Positions 43,455-52,039 of a stretch of 64,000 nt of DNA are shown in pieces. Both the position numbers and the translations under genes were made by a program. Numbering within the stretch: position 1 is the first letter of the stretch; every line of letters begins with the position of its first letter. The stretch covers positions 124,001-188,000 of the forward strand of contig NZ_AZDV01000026.1 in assembly GCF_001434835.1 (NCBI RefSeq), in the 5' to 3' direction. The notes beneath the pieces were generated by a model. It did not search any database. It was not told the origin of the DNA and saw nothing but the letters and a program-made list of their open reading frames with translations. The DNA comes from Levilactobacillus acidifarinae DSM 19394 = JCM 15949 (GTDB lineage Bacteria > Bacillota > Bacilli > Lactobacillales > Lactobacillaceae).

Positions 43455-44900
43455 ATGGCGTTTGAAGGATTAACCGAACGACTACAAAACGCGATGCGGA
43501 AGTTGCGGGGCAAGGGGAAGGTTTCCGAAAGTGATTTACGGGAAACCATGCGCGAGATTCGCCTAGCCCTCTTAGAAGCCGACGTCAACTTTACGGTCGT
43601 TAAAGACTTTGTGAAACAGGTCCGCGACCGGGCCATGGGTGCCGACGTCCTCGAAGGACTGAACCCCGCCCAACAAATCGTTAAGATCGTTGACGAAGAA
43701 CTGACCAAGACCATGGGGGCCGAAGCGGTTCCGCTGAACAAGTCCGACAAGATCCCAACCATTATCATGATGGTCGGGCTCCAAGGGGCCGGGAAGACCA
43801 CCACGGCCGGGAAACTGGCGTTAAAGCTAAAGAATGAAGAAAAGGCCCGTCCGTTAATGATTGCGGCCGACGTGTACCGGCCAGCCGCCATCGACCAGTT
43901 GGTCCAAGTGGCGCAAGGTATCGACGTCCCCGTCTTTCAACTGGGGACCGACGTCAATCCCGTGGATATCGTTCGCCAGGGGTTAGCTCAGGCCGAAGAA
44001 AACCATAACGATTACGTGATCATCGATACCGCCGGGCGGTTACAGATCGATGAACAACTGATGGACGAACTGGCCAACATCAAGGACTTGGCGCACCCCG
44101 ACGAAATTTTGCTGACCGTCGATGCCATGACCGGGCAAAACGCCGTGGCCACGGCTGAAGGGTTTAACGACAAGCTCGACGTTACCGGGGTCGTCTTGAC
44201 CAAATTAGACGGGGACACCCGTGGTGGGGCCGCCCTGTCGATTCGTGCCGTCACCGGCAAACCAATCAAGTTTATCGGGCAAGGCGAAAAGATGACCGAC
44301 TTGGACGTCTTCCACCCCGACCGGATGGCGTCACGGATCTTGGGCATGGGGGACATGTTGTCCCTGATCGAAAAGACCCAGCAGGAATACGACCAGAAGC
44401 AGGCCCAAGAACTGACCGAAAAGATCCAGGAGAACTCGTTTGACTTTAACGACTTCGTGGATCAGATCAGTCAGATTCAAAAGATGGGGCCGATGGAAGA
44501 CCTGATGAAGATGATCCCGGGGATGGCCAATAATCCGGCCTTGAAGAACGTCCAGATGGACCCCAAGGACATCGAACACCTCAAGGCCGTGGTCTACTCC
44601 ATGACCGAACAGGAACGGACCAACCCCGACGTCTTGAATCCCTCGCGGCGGCGGCGGATCGCGGCCGGTTCCGGCCGTCCCATTCACGAAGTCAACCGGA
44701 TGATCAAGCAGTTCAATCAGATGAAGAAGATGATGAACCAGGTCTCCAAGGGCAACATGTCCGGGATGGAACAGATGATGGGCCAGACCGGCATGGGCGG
44801 CGGCTTAGGTGGCCGGATGCAGAAGATGGCCATGAGCCGCATGTCACGGCAAATGAAGAAGAATAAGCGCAAACGTTTGAAACGTAAGCGTCGTAAATAG
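43455..44900 (+). CDS. ffh: Signal recognition particle protein Ffh
   Basis: A 481-aa SRP GTPase. The N domain begins MAFEGLTERLQNAMRKLRGKG. G1 is GLQGAGKTTTAGK, with ADVYRPAAIDQL, DTAGRLQIDEQL and TKLDGDTRGGAALS. The Met-rich M domain (~300-481) carries the RNA-binding RRRRIAAGSGRPIHEVNRMIKQF, and the tail is strongly basic. I start at ATG 43455, which has AGGTGG 8 bp upstream; the GTG at 43443 is inside that site. Partner FtsY is encoded upstream. Confidence 0.97.
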   Translation: MAFEGLTERLQNAMRKLRGKGKVSESDLRETMREIRLALLEADVNFTVVKDFVKQVRDRAMGADVLEGLNPAQQIVKIVDEELTKTMGAEAVPLNKSDKIPTIIMMVGLQGAGKTTTAGKLALKLKNEEKARPLMIAADVYRPAAIDQLVQVAQGIDVPVFQLGTDVNPVDIVRQGLAQAEENHNDYVIIDTAGRLQIDEQLMDELANIKDLAHPDEILLTVDAMTGQNAVATAEGFNDKLDVTGVVLTKLDGDTRGGAALSIRAVTGKPIKFIGQGEKMTDLDVFHPDRMASRILGMGDMLSLIEKTQQEYDQKQAQELTEKIQENSFDFNDFVDQISQIQKMGPMEDLMKMIPGMANNPALKNVQMDPKDIEHLKAVVYSMTEQERTNPDVLNPSRRRRIAAGSGRPIHEVNRMIKQFNQMKKMMNQVSKGNMSGMEQMMGQTGMGGGLGGRMQKMAMSRMSRQMKKNKRKRLKRKRRK

Positions 44901-44929
44901 TAGACAGGCTAGTCGACTTCCGGTATACT
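44901..44929 (+). promoter_or_regulatory. Promoter of the riboswitch-ATPase unit
   Basis: TAGACA (44901-44906), a 17-bp spacer, then TATACT (44924-44929). It begins right after the ffh stop codon. Confidence 0.8.
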
Positions 44930-44938
44930 AAGTTTAAT

Positions 44939-45023
44939 CATAAGGGAGTAACTAGCAGCGAGTCTGTGGCCATTTCGTCAGCAAGAAGACGTTCCGGGAT
45001 GGTCTTAAATAGTGAGACTTATG
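44939..45023 (+). promoter_or_regulatory. yybP-ykoY (Mn2+) riboswitch aptamer
   Basis: P1 is CATAAG (44939-44944) pairing with CTTATG (45018-45023). The conserved internal segments AAGGGAGTAAC after P1 and TTCCGGGATGGTC in the second arm fit the yybP-ykoY class, which binds Mn2+. The gene downstream is a P-type cation ATPase, one of the commonest partners of this class. The assignment is by motif and context; a covariance search would confirm it. Confidence 0.85.
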
Positions 45024-45067
45024 TGTGTTCACCACGGGGTGAAGACGCGTAGGTCTCATTTTCTTTT
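45013..45067 (+). terminator. Expression-platform terminator of the Mn2+ riboswitch
   Basis: TGAGAC (45013-45018) pairs with GTCTCA (45053-45058), closing over the hairpin TTCACC-ACGG-GGTGAA (45028-45043) and followed by TTTTCTTTT. Its 5' arm touches the 3' strand of aptamer P1, so aptamer folding should disfavour it (ON switch). A second stem TTACCG/CGGTAA (45066-45092) with CGTTTTGTTT follows and may be a back-up terminator. Confidence 0.75.
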
Positions 45068-45121
45068 ACCGGAAAATGGGGCCCCGCGGTAACGTTTTGT
45101 TTAATTTTAGGAGGATTAACA

Positions 45122-47782
45122 ATGACTAAACGACCGCTGTATCAACAGACCGTCGACGCAATTTACCAACAGTTACAGACCAGCGACCAGGGACTGAGTG
45201 CCGCCAGTGCGCAAGAACGTTTGGCCCGCGACGGTAAGAATGTCCTGGCGCAACAGAAAAAAACAACCCTGTTACAACGCTTTATGGGGCAATTCAAGGA
45301 CCTGATGATCATTGTATTATTGGTGGCGGCCGCTATCGCCGGGTTGACCGGGGAACTGGTCGACGCCGTAATCATCTTATTGGTGGTAATCTTAAACGCC
45401 ATCTTCGGAGTCTTTCAGGAAGCCAAGGCCGAAGAGGCGATCAACGCCTTAAAGGACATGGCCGCCCCTAACGCCACGGTGCGCCGCGACGGCTCTGTGC
45501 TGACCGTTAAGAGCGACGAGTTGGTGGTCGGCGATAGCGTCTTGCTGGAAGCCGGGGACGTGGTGCCCGCCGATTTACGACTGGTGGAGGTGGCCGGGTT
45601 AAAGGTTGAAGAAGCCGCGTTGACCGGGGAATCCATTCCGGTTGAAAAGACCAGTGACGTCCTAACCGGCGATCATCTGGGCTTAGGGGACCGCACCAAC
45701 TTAGCCTTCATGGCCAGTAACGTGACCTACGGCCGGGCGACCGGGGTAGTCGTGGCCACGGGGATGGCGACCGAGGTGGGGCGCATCGCCGGCATGTTGG
45801 AAGCCGCCGACGAGACCACCACGCCACTACAGGCCAACCTGGTGCAACTGGGGAAGGCTTTGACCGTCTTGATCCTGGTGATCGCCGCCGTGGTCTTTGG
45901 CTTAGGCCTATGGCGCGGGACGGCCAACGTGATCGACATGTTACTGACGGCGATTTCGCTAGCCGTAGCGGCAATTCCGGAAGGGTTACCGGCCATCGTG
46001 ACCATTACGTTAGCTCTGGGGACCCAGCGGATGGCCAAACGCCACGCGCTGGTGCGCAAACTCCCGGCGGTCGAAACGCTGGGGAGCACCGACATCATTG
46101 CCTCGGATAAGACCGGGACGTTGACCCAAAACAAGATGACCGTTGAACAGGTGTACCAGAACGGTCAGTTAGTATCCGCCGCCGAAAATCCACTCCGGGA
46201 CGATGACCCGTTGGCCCGGATCATGTTACTGAGTAACGATACTCAGCAGTTGGCCGACGGTTTGGCCGGGGACCCCACGGAAACGGCGTTGGTCCAGTAC
46301 CAACTCGATCGCCAGTTTCCGGTGGCCCAAACGTTGAGCGATTTGCCGCGGGTCGCCGAGATTCCGTTTGACTCGGAACGAAAACTGATGACCACGGTGC
46401 ACCCACTAGGCGACGGCCAATTCATGGTGGCCGTCAAGGGGGCGCCCGACGAACTGCTGAAACGGGTCACGCGCGTGGATTTGGCCGGTGACGTGACGCC
46501 CCTGACGGCGGCCCAACGCACCGCCATTCTGGCGACCAACCACGACCTGGCCACCCAGGCAATTCGGGTGTTGGCCTTCGCGTACCGGGTCGTGCCCGCC
46601 GTACCGGAACCGTTAGACTCGGCGACCGCCGAGCAGGACCTGATTTTTGCCGGACTGGTGGGGATGATCGACCCCGAACGACCGGAAGTCGCCCAGGCCG
46701 TTGCTGAAGCCAAGGGCGCCGGGATTCGTCCCATCATGATCACCGGGGATCACCGCGACACCGCCGCGGCTATCGCCCAACGGTTAGGGATCATCACCGC
46801 CGACCAGACGAACGCCGTGTTGACCGGTGCAGAATTGGACGCTTTAGACGAGGCGACGTTTCAAAAAAACGTCGACCAATACGCGGTTTACGCGCGAGTG
46901 GCGCCCGAGCACAAGGTGCGCATCGTCAATGCTTGGCAGAAACGCGGTAAGGTCGTGGCCATGACCGGTGACGGGGTCAACGACGCGCCGGCGTTAAAGG
47001 CCGCCGACATCGGGATCGGCATGGGCATCACCGGGACCGAGGTGGCCAAGGGGGCCAGTGACATGGTCTTAGCCGACGATAACTTTGCTACCATCGTGGT
47101 AGCGGTCGAGGAGGGCCGGAAGGTCTTTGCCAACATCCAAAAGGCCATTCAGTACCTGCTGTCCGCCAACTTAGGGGAAGTCTTAACCCTGTTTATGATG
47201 ACCATGCTGGGCTGGCAGATTTTAGCCCCCGTGCACATCTTATGGATCAACCTGGTGACCGACACCTTGCCGGCGATTGCCTTAGGGGTGGAACCGCTGG
47301 AACGTAATTTAATGAACCGGCCACCGCGGGGCCGAAAGTCCAACTTTTTCTCCGGCGGGGTGCTCGGTGGGATCCTCTACCAGGGGTTCCTGGAAGGGGC
47401 GTTAACGCTGGGCGTGTACTGGCTGGCCATTACCTTCCCGGTACACGCCAGCGCCAGTCTGGCCCACGCCGATGCGTTGACCATGGCGTTTGCCACGCTG
47501 GGCCTGATCCAACTCTTCCACGCCTTTAACTCCAAGTCGATCCACGGCTCGCTGTTTAAGATCGGCGTGTGGCGCAACAAGTTCTTTAACTGGGCGATCG
47601 TGATCGCCTTTGGCTTGCTGGCCATGACGATTCTGGTGCCAGGCTTAAACGGCATCTTCCACGTGACGACGCTGACCCTGGGCCAATGGGGAATCGTGGG
47701 CTTAGCCGGCCTCTTGATGGTCGTCATTGTCGAAATCGTCAAGTTTTTCCAACGCCGGACGTTGCCGCAAGTTAACGGCTAA
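45122..47782 (+). CDS. P2-type cation ATPase (Ca2+/Mn2+ efflux type)
   Basis: An 886-aa membrane pump with full P-type architecture. Actuator motif TGES is at 168-171, PEGLP in M4 at 286-290, and the phosphorylation site D329 is in SDKTGTLTQNKMT. KGAPDELL lies in the nucleotide-binding domain, with GDGVNDAPAL in the hinge and six C-terminal transmembrane helices. It resembles SERCA-like bacterial Ca2+ ATPases. Control by a yybP-ykoY riboswitch suggests that the substrate in vivo is Mn2+. It is inserted between ffh and rpsP, which are adjacent in B. subtilis. A strong terminator follows. Confidence 0.94.
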   Translation: MTKRPLYQQTVDAIYQQLQTSDQGLSAASAQERLARDGKNVLAQQKKTTLLQRFMGQFKDLMIIVLLVAAAIAGLTGELVDAVIILLVVILNAIFGVFQEAKAEEAINALKDMAAPNATVRRDGSVLTVKSDELVVGDSVLLEAGDVVPADLRLVEVAGLKVEEAALTGESIPVEKTSDVLTGDHLGLGDRTNLAFMASNVTYGRATGVVVATGMATEVGRIAGMLEAADETTTPLQANLVQLGKALTVLILVIAAVVFGLGLWRGTANVIDMLLTAISLAVAAIPEGLPAIVTITLALGTQRMAKRHALVRKLPAVETLGSTDIIASDKTGTLTQNKMTVEQVYQNGQLVSAAENPLRDDDPLARIMLLSNDTQQLADGLAGDPTETALVQYQLDRQFPVAQTLSDLPRVAEIPFDSERKLMTTVHPLGDGQFMVAVKGAPDELLKRVTRVDLAGDVTPLTAAQRTAILATNHDLATQAIRVLAFAYRVVPAVPEPLDSATAEQDLIFAGLVGMIDPERPEVAQAVAEAKGAGIRPIMITGDHRDTAAAIAQRLGIITADQTNAVLTGAELDALDEATFQKNVDQYAVYARVAPEHKVRIVNAWQKRGKVVAMTGDGVNDAPALKAADIGIGMGITGTEVAKGASDMVLADDNFATIVVAVEEGRKVFANIQKAIQYLLSANLGEVLTLFMMTMLGWQILAPVHILWINLVTDTLPAIALGVEPLERNLMNRPPRGRKSNFFSGGVLGGILYQGFLEGALTLGVYWLAITFPVHASASLAHADALTMAFATLGLIQLFHAFNSKSIHGSLFKIGVWRNKFFNWAIVIAFGLLAMTILVPGLNGIFHVTTLTLGQWGIVGLAGLLMVVIVEIVKFFQRRTLPQVNG

Positions 47783-47823
47783 GCCGAGTTGATTGGGCTA
47801 ATCAGTTAAAATAGACGCTAGCT

Positions 47824-47855
47824 GGGCCCACGAGATCTCTCGTGGGCCTTTTGCG
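47824..47855 (+). terminator. Terminator after the cation ATPase
   Basis: A perfect palindrome, GGCCCACGAGA and its complement (about 47825-47848), followed by TTTTG. Confidence 0.92.
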
Positions 47856-47881
47856 TGGAATATAGTAAAATAGACTATAAT
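47851..47881 (+). promoter_or_regulatory. Candidate promoter of the MoxR/VWA cassette
   Basis: TTGCGT (47851-47856), a 19-bp spacer, then a perfect TATAAT (47876-47881). Confidence 0.55.
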
Positions 47882-47936
47882 TACAGTTGCCAGATAGAGG
47901 ATTATTCAGGGCAGTTCACGAAAGGAGTCGGACAAG

Positions 47937-49115
47937 GTGGCTTTAACCTACCAACAATGTTTACAAGCAATCCAGGTGGTCTTAGCGAGTGGCAGCGTGC
48001 CGACCATCGTGGGGGAAGCCGGGATCGGCAAGTCCGCACTGGTGGCCGACGTGGCCCAACACCGCCACGCCAAGCTCTTCACCACGGTGGTCAGCCTGGT
48101 GGAAAAGGGGGACTTGGTGATTCCCGTGCCACCACTGACTAGCGATTCGTTTATTCAAACGGCCCACTACGGTCAACTGGCCGACGTACAGTTCGGCTAT
48201 TCGCACACCCTGGTCAGCTTGATCCGGTACGCCGAGGACCACCCCAACGACGAAATTATCTGGTTTCTCGACGAGTTCAACCGGGGAACCCAGGCGGTCC
48301 AAAGCGAGTTGATGAACCTGGTCTTGCAACGCCAAATCAATAGTTTGACGTTGCCTAAACAGGTCCATTTGATTCTAGCGGAGAATCCGGACGCGACCAT
48401 GCAGGGCTTTACCACCAGTCATTACGGGGTGACACCCGGCGACGCGGCGATTGCCGACCGGACGACCCGGCTAGTCTTGCAGGCCGATACGCCGACCTGG
48501 TTGACCTGGGCGCAAACGCGGGTGGGCGACCAACCGCGCGTGAGTCCGTTAGTGACCGACTACCTGACGGCAAACCCCAGTGACCTGTTTACGGCGCCAA
48601 CGGGCGATCAGGAAGACGCCGACCTGCAGCCAACGCCGCGGGCCTGGGCCCGGGTCTCACGGCTACTACGCGAACTGGATCGCCAGGAATTGTTAGGCAC
48701 GCCGGCCATCGTCCAAGAACTCCTCGTGGGGAACCTGGGGGCGACGGTCGGCACGGCCTTTGCCGGTTACGTGCGGACCAAGCGCCCGACGTTGACCGTG
48801 GCCCAGCTTTACACCCGAGACGCCGCGGTGACGACCTTTCAAACGCTGAATCCGGCCCAGCAACAGCGCCTGTTGATCCAGTGCCTTGACGCGGTGGCCG
48901 ACTGGCCGTTGACCCGGGCGGCCACCGCCGAACGGTTCACGCAGCTACTGATGTTGTGTGCGCCGGACGGTCAGTTTGCGGTGGCCCGGACCTTAGCCCA
49001 ACGACCGGGGCTCCTAGAAAGTCTGTACCAACAGGTCAATACCACGACGGCCGTGAGCCAACTTTACGCGGTGCTGACCCAGATCGGCAAACGTAGCAGT
49101 CAAATCGAGGTGTAG
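47937..49115 (+). CDS. MoxR-like AAA+ ATPase
   Basis: A 392-aa AAA+ protein. Walker A is GEAGIGKS (26-33) and Walker B is IIWFLDEFNRG (D112, E113). A sensor-1-like Asn is in LILAENPD, and an arginine-finger candidate is in ADRTTRLVL. The MoxR class works with VWA-domain partners to remodel or insert metal into target proteins; the next gene encodes such a partner. It starts at GTG 47937 after AAAGGAG and ends 3 bp before the VWA gene. The target is unknown. Confidence 0.87.
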   Translation: MALTYQQCLQAIQVVLASGSVPTIVGEAGIGKSALVADVAQHRHAKLFTTVVSLVEKGDLVIPVPPLTSDSFIQTAHYGQLADVQFGYSHTLVSLIRYAEDHPNDEIIWFLDEFNRGTQAVQSELMNLVLQRQINSLTLPKQVHLILAENPDATMQGFTTSHYGVTPGDAAIADRTTRLVLQADTPTWLTWAQTRVGDQPRVSPLVTDYLTANPSDLFTAPTGDQEDADLQPTPRAWARVSRLLRELDRQELLGTPAIVQELLVGNLGATVGTAFAGYVRTKRPTLTVAQLYTRDAAVTTFQTLNPAQQQRLLIQCLDAVADWPLTRAATAERFTQLLMLCAPDGQFAVARTLAQRPGLLESLYQQVNTTTAVSQLYAVLTQIGKRSSQIEV

Positions 49116-49118
49116 GCG

Positions 49119-50474
49119 ATGGTGAATCTTTCGGGACGGTTGACCCGGTTAAGCCGGTTACCGGCCAACCAACAGGCGCTGGCTACCCGGGAATTAATTC
49201 AAATGAGCGACATGTACCTGCTCCAACACGACCCGTTTTACGGCCGGGTGCTCAGCCAGTTGGCCGTGACCCTACAGGATCGGCCCACGCCGCTGGGACT
49301 ACGGGCCAGAGAAACGGATTGGCAATTAGTGGTCAGTCCCCGGGCCTTGGCCCAAACGGCCTGGACGGGCGCGCAGTGGCTAGCGATGCTGCGGCACGTG
49401 GTGTTGCATCTGGTCTGGGATCACCCGGACCGTTACGCCGCGGCCCTGCGCTCACCCCAACAGGCTTCTTTGGTGCGCTGGGCGACCGACGCGGCGGTCA
49501 ACGATTACCTCGACGATTTACCGGCGGACGCCGTGACCAGTCGGACGTTACAGCAGGTCATCGGCCACCCCGTCGCGGCGCAACAGGACTCGGCGGTATA
49601 TTGGCAAGCCTTACGACACTGGCGGGCCACGCAGACGCCCACCACGACCGCGACTAGCCGGACGGCACCGACTCAACGGTTGGGCGATCAGGCCGTGGAT
49701 CAGCTCGCGACGGCCACCCCGCAACCGGGCCAGCGCGATGGGCATCTGGGCTGGCAGGCCGGTCAACTGAGTGACCAGGCCCAGCGCGAGCAATGGCGCC
49801 AGCAGGTCCTCGCCACCACGGCGACGGCGCTGAGTGCCAAGCAACGTGGCACCTTACCGGGGCAGGTCCAGGCGGCCTTGACCGTGACGCCGGCTGACCA
49901 CCCGCTGAACTGGCAGGGCCTCTTGCAGCGGCAATTAGGTCGGGTGCCGGCGGGGCGGCAACCCGCGTACGGACGATTTAACCGCCGCCAGCCTCAGCGT
50001 ATGGAGCTACCGGGACAGACGGTTCAGACCTGGCAAAATATTCGCATTTTTGTGGACGAATCGGGATCGATGGGCAACCAAGAGATTGCCTATTTGTTAA
50101 GTCAATTAACCCGGTTACTAGCGCTTTACCCGGCCAGCATTCGGGTTTACCCGTTCGATACCGTCGTCCACGACCACCAAAGCTTCACCCTGAACGGCCG
50201 CGTTCCCGACGTTACCCGGGTCGGTGGCGGGGGAACAATCTTTCAGGCGATCTTTGACGCCTTGCCGCGGCTGCTAGGTGGGCAACCGGGCCAGCTGGCC
50301 ATTCTGTTGACCGACGGCTACGGTGAGGACCGGGTGACCTGTCCGTTACCGCTCGACGTCATCTGGCTACTGACCAGTCCCGTGGCGCAATTTTCGGTCC
50401 ACCACGCGCCCGGCCGGGTGATTAGCCTGGCCGCCGATCCACAACTACAAGCTTTAAGGGGGAATCTGACATGA
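49119..50474 (+). CDS. VWA-like protein with N-terminal metallopeptidase-like domain (DUF2201 type)
   Basis: A 451-aa soluble protein. Near residue 93, LRHVVLHLVWDHPDRY keeps the spacing of a zinc-peptidase-like helix but has HVVLH instead of HExxH. Residues ~125-290 form a Gln/Thr/Arg-rich linker. The C-terminal VWA domain has a complete MIDAS DxSxS (D313, S315, S317 in FVDESGSMGN), then GGGGTIFQAIFDAL and AILLTDGYGED. This architecture accompanies MoxR ATPases. It overlaps the 98-aa gene by 4 bp. Confidence 0.87.
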   Translation: MVNLSGRLTRLSRLPANQQALATRELIQMSDMYLLQHDPFYGRVLSQLAVTLQDRPTPLGLRARETDWQLVVSPRALAQTAWTGAQWLAMLRHVVLHLVWDHPDRYAAALRSPQQASLVRWATDAAVNDYLDDLPADAVTSRTLQQVIGHPVAAQQDSAVYWQALRHWRATQTPTTTATSRTAPTQRLGDQAVDQLATATPQPGQRDGHLGWQAGQLSDQAQREQWRQQVLATTATALSAKQRGTLPGQVQAALTVTPADHPLNWQGLLQRQLGRVPAGRQPAYGRFNRRQPQRMELPGQTVQTWQNIRIFVDESGSMGNQEIAYLLSQLTRLLALYPASIRVYPFDTVVHDHQSFTLNGRVPDVTRVGGGGTIFQAIFDALPRLLGGQPGQLAILLTDGYGEDRVTCPLPLDVIWLLTSPVAQFSVHHAPGRVISLAADPQLQALRGNLT

Positions 50475-50767
50475 CCACAGTCTTAACGGCCGACGAATTA
50501 CGGGCGGTCCTCTTACAAACGCCGGCGTATCGTAACGCCCTGGCGATTTTAAATGATGAATGGGGCAGTCACGCCCAGGAAAACCCGCTGTACCAAGCGC
50601 CGATGACGATCGCGGACTTACGGTTCGTGGCGCACTTACAGGCGGTCGGCTTTCACGCGCCCGTTTTAGATTTCACCGATTATAGTGCGGTTTCCGAGTG
50701 GATCATTACCCACCAGGCGGCGTTGACCCCCAACGTGATCGCTTGGTTACGCCGGCCGTTCGATTAA
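50471..50767 (+). CDS. Small hypothetical protein of the MoxR/VWA cassette
   Basis: A 98-aa protein with no recognised family. It is helical and acidic, with conserved-looking WGSHAQENPLYQ and a C-terminal NVIAWLRRPFD; there is no signal peptide, membrane segment or cysteine pair. It overlaps the VWA gene by 4 bp (ATGA) and is followed by the rpsP promoter, so it is the last member of the cassette. It could be an adaptor for the AAA/VWA pair, which is only an inference from coupling. Confidence 0.75.
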   Translation: MTTVLTADELRAVLLQTPAYRNALAILNDEWGSHAQENPLYQAPMTIADLRFVAHLQAVGFHAPVLDFTDYSAVSEWIITHQAALTPNVIAWLRRPFD

Positions 50768-50791
50768 TTTTAAGGTGTAAAGAAAAAACTC

Positions 50792-50820
50792 TTTACATCA
50801 TATCTAGAAACTGGTATATT
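50792..50820 (+). promoter_or_regulatory. Promoter of rpsP-khpA
   Basis: TTTACA (50792-50797), a 17-bp spacer, then TATATT (50815-50820), extended by TGG. The -35 lies in the 3' arm of a TGTAAAG/CTTTACA stem (about 50776-50797). Confidence 0.8.
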
Positions 50821-50854
50821 ATTACACGTTGAAAGAAATACAGGAGGTGTCTAC

Positions 50855-51130
50855 ATGTCAGTAAAGATTCGCTTAAAGCGGGTGGGTTCTAAGAAGCGCC
50901 CATTCTACCGAATCGTGGTTGCCGATTCTCGGAGCCCTCGGGATGGCCGGTTTATCGAAAACGTTGGGACTTACAACCCAGTAGCGACCCCAGCCGAAGT
51001 TAAGTTAAACGAAGAATCCATCATGAACTGGTTGAACAACGGTGCTCAACCTTCAGATACGGTGAAGAACTTACTTTCGAACGCCGGGATCATGAAGCAA
51101 TACCACGAAGCTAAGTACACTAAGAAGTAG
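50855..51130 (+). CDS. rpsP: Ribosomal protein S16
   Basis: A 91-aa small-subunit protein with the family start [24 protein letters not shown] (read in two parts, before and after GSKKRP) and the middle [19 protein letters not shown] precedes the ATG. It begins the conserved rpsP-khpA-rimM-trmD-rplS run, here with a new promoter after the inserted ATPase and MoxR genes. Confidence 0.98.
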   Translation: MSVKIRLKRVGSKKRPFYRIVVADSRSPRDGRFIENVGTYNPVATPAEVKLNEESIMNWLNNGAQPSDTVKNLLSNAGIMKQYHEAKYTKK

Positions 51131-51139
51131 TGATTAGCC

Positions 51140-51400
51140 ATGACCGATTTTAAGGCATTAATTCTTGCAATTGTCAGCCCCCTCGTGGAGCATCCGGATG
51201 ATTTGGTCGTTACGACCACGGAAACGGATCGTTTCTACGAATATCGGTTAGCCGTACACCCGGACGATGTTGGTCGGGTCATCGGTAAGCAAGGCCGGGT
51301 CGCCCAAGCTATTCGGACAATCGTCTATAGCGTGCGCGTCAACGGCAATAAACGGGTTCGGCTCATCATTGATGACCGCCCGGCAAAGACTCTCGAGTGA
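51140..51400 (+). CDS. khpA: KH-domain RNA-binding protein KhpA
   Basis: An 86-aa KH protein that by family pairs with KhpB and influences cell division and elongation in streptococci and lactobacilli. The KH loop is HPDDVGRVIGKQGRVAQAIRTIV. It starts 9 bp after rpsP. The stop codon lies inside the terminator stem that follows. Confidence 0.96.
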   Translation: MTDFKALILAIVSPLVEHPDDLVVTTTETDRFYEYRLAVHPDDVGRVIGKQGRVAQAIRTIVYSVRVNGNKRVRLIIDDRPAKTLE

Positions 51401-51428
51401 GGCGGCGACGTTTCCCTCGAGTTTTTTG
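51392..51428 (+). terminator. Terminator overlapping the khpA stop codon
   Basis: CTCGAG (51392-51397) pairs with CTCGAG (51416-51421), with GG/CC inside, followed by six T. Confidence 0.8.
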
Positions 51429-51451
51429 TATCATCGATTAAATTAGTCACG

Positions 51452-51494
51452 CGAAGACCTGGTGCGGGGTCTTCGATTGATAAACAACGCACCA
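51452..51494 (+). promoter_or_regulatory. H-type RNA pseudoknot candidate just upstream of rimM
   Basis: Stem 1 is CGAAGACC (51452-51459) pairing with GGTCTTCG (51468-51475). Its loop TGGTGCG (51460-51466) is perfectly complementary to CGCACCA (51488-51494), with an A-rich 12-nt connector. The ribosome site GGGAG follows at 51509-51513. Confidence 0.6.
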
Positions 51495-51520
51495 AGTCCA
51501 AAACAGATGGGAGTAGAACC

Positions 51521-52039
51521 ATGACGTATTATACGGTGGGCACCATTGTCAACACCCACGGCATTAAGGGCGAAGTGCGGGTCATTGCGACCACCGACTT
51601 CCCCCAGAAGCGTTTCGCCAAGGGGGCCGTTTTATGGGCCTTCATGCCCAACGCCACGCAACCAACTAAGCTGACCGTGGCGACGGTGCGGCAACACAAG
51701 CAATTTTATCTGTTGAGCTTTACCGGCTACCCGTCGATCAACGACGTGGAAGGGTTCAAGACCGCCACGTTAAAGATCACCGAAGACGAACTCCAAGCCG
51801 ACGATTTAAAGCCCGGGGAATACTATTACCACCAAATCGTGGGCCTGACCGTAGTCACGGTCGCCGGCGAAAAGCTGGGAACGATCAAAGAAATCTTGTC
51901 GCCGGGCGCCAACGACGTGTGGGTCGTCCAACGGACCGGTCAAAACGACCTGTTGTTGCCGGTGATCGACCAAGTGGTCAAGGACGTGGACCTCGATAAC
52001 CAGCGGGTCACGGTCGAATTGATGGAGGGGCTCGACTAA
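51521..52039 (+). CDS. rimM: Ribosome maturation factor RimM
   Basis: A 172-aa factor that binds S19 and assists 30S head assembly. The N-terminal domain begins [19 protein letters not shown] and contains [19 protein letters not shown]. The PRC barrel includes [11 protein letters not shown] and [14 protein letters not shown]. It ends at the ATG of trmD (1-bp overlap). Its leader contains a pseudoknot candidate. Confidence 0.97.
   Translation: MTYYTVGTIVNTHGIKGEVRVIATTDFPQKRFAKGAVLWAFMPNATQPTKLTVATVRQHKQFYLLSFTGYPSINDVEGFKTATLKITEDELQADDLKPGEYYYHQIVGLTVVTVAGEKLGTIKEILSPGANDVWVVQRTGQNDLLLPVIDQVVKDVDLDNQRVTVELMEGLD

Noticed and set aside
49119-50474. Active zinc metalloprotease in the VWA protein
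   Set aside because: The helix reads HVVLH without the catalytic glutamate of HExxH, so enzymatic activity cannot be claimed.
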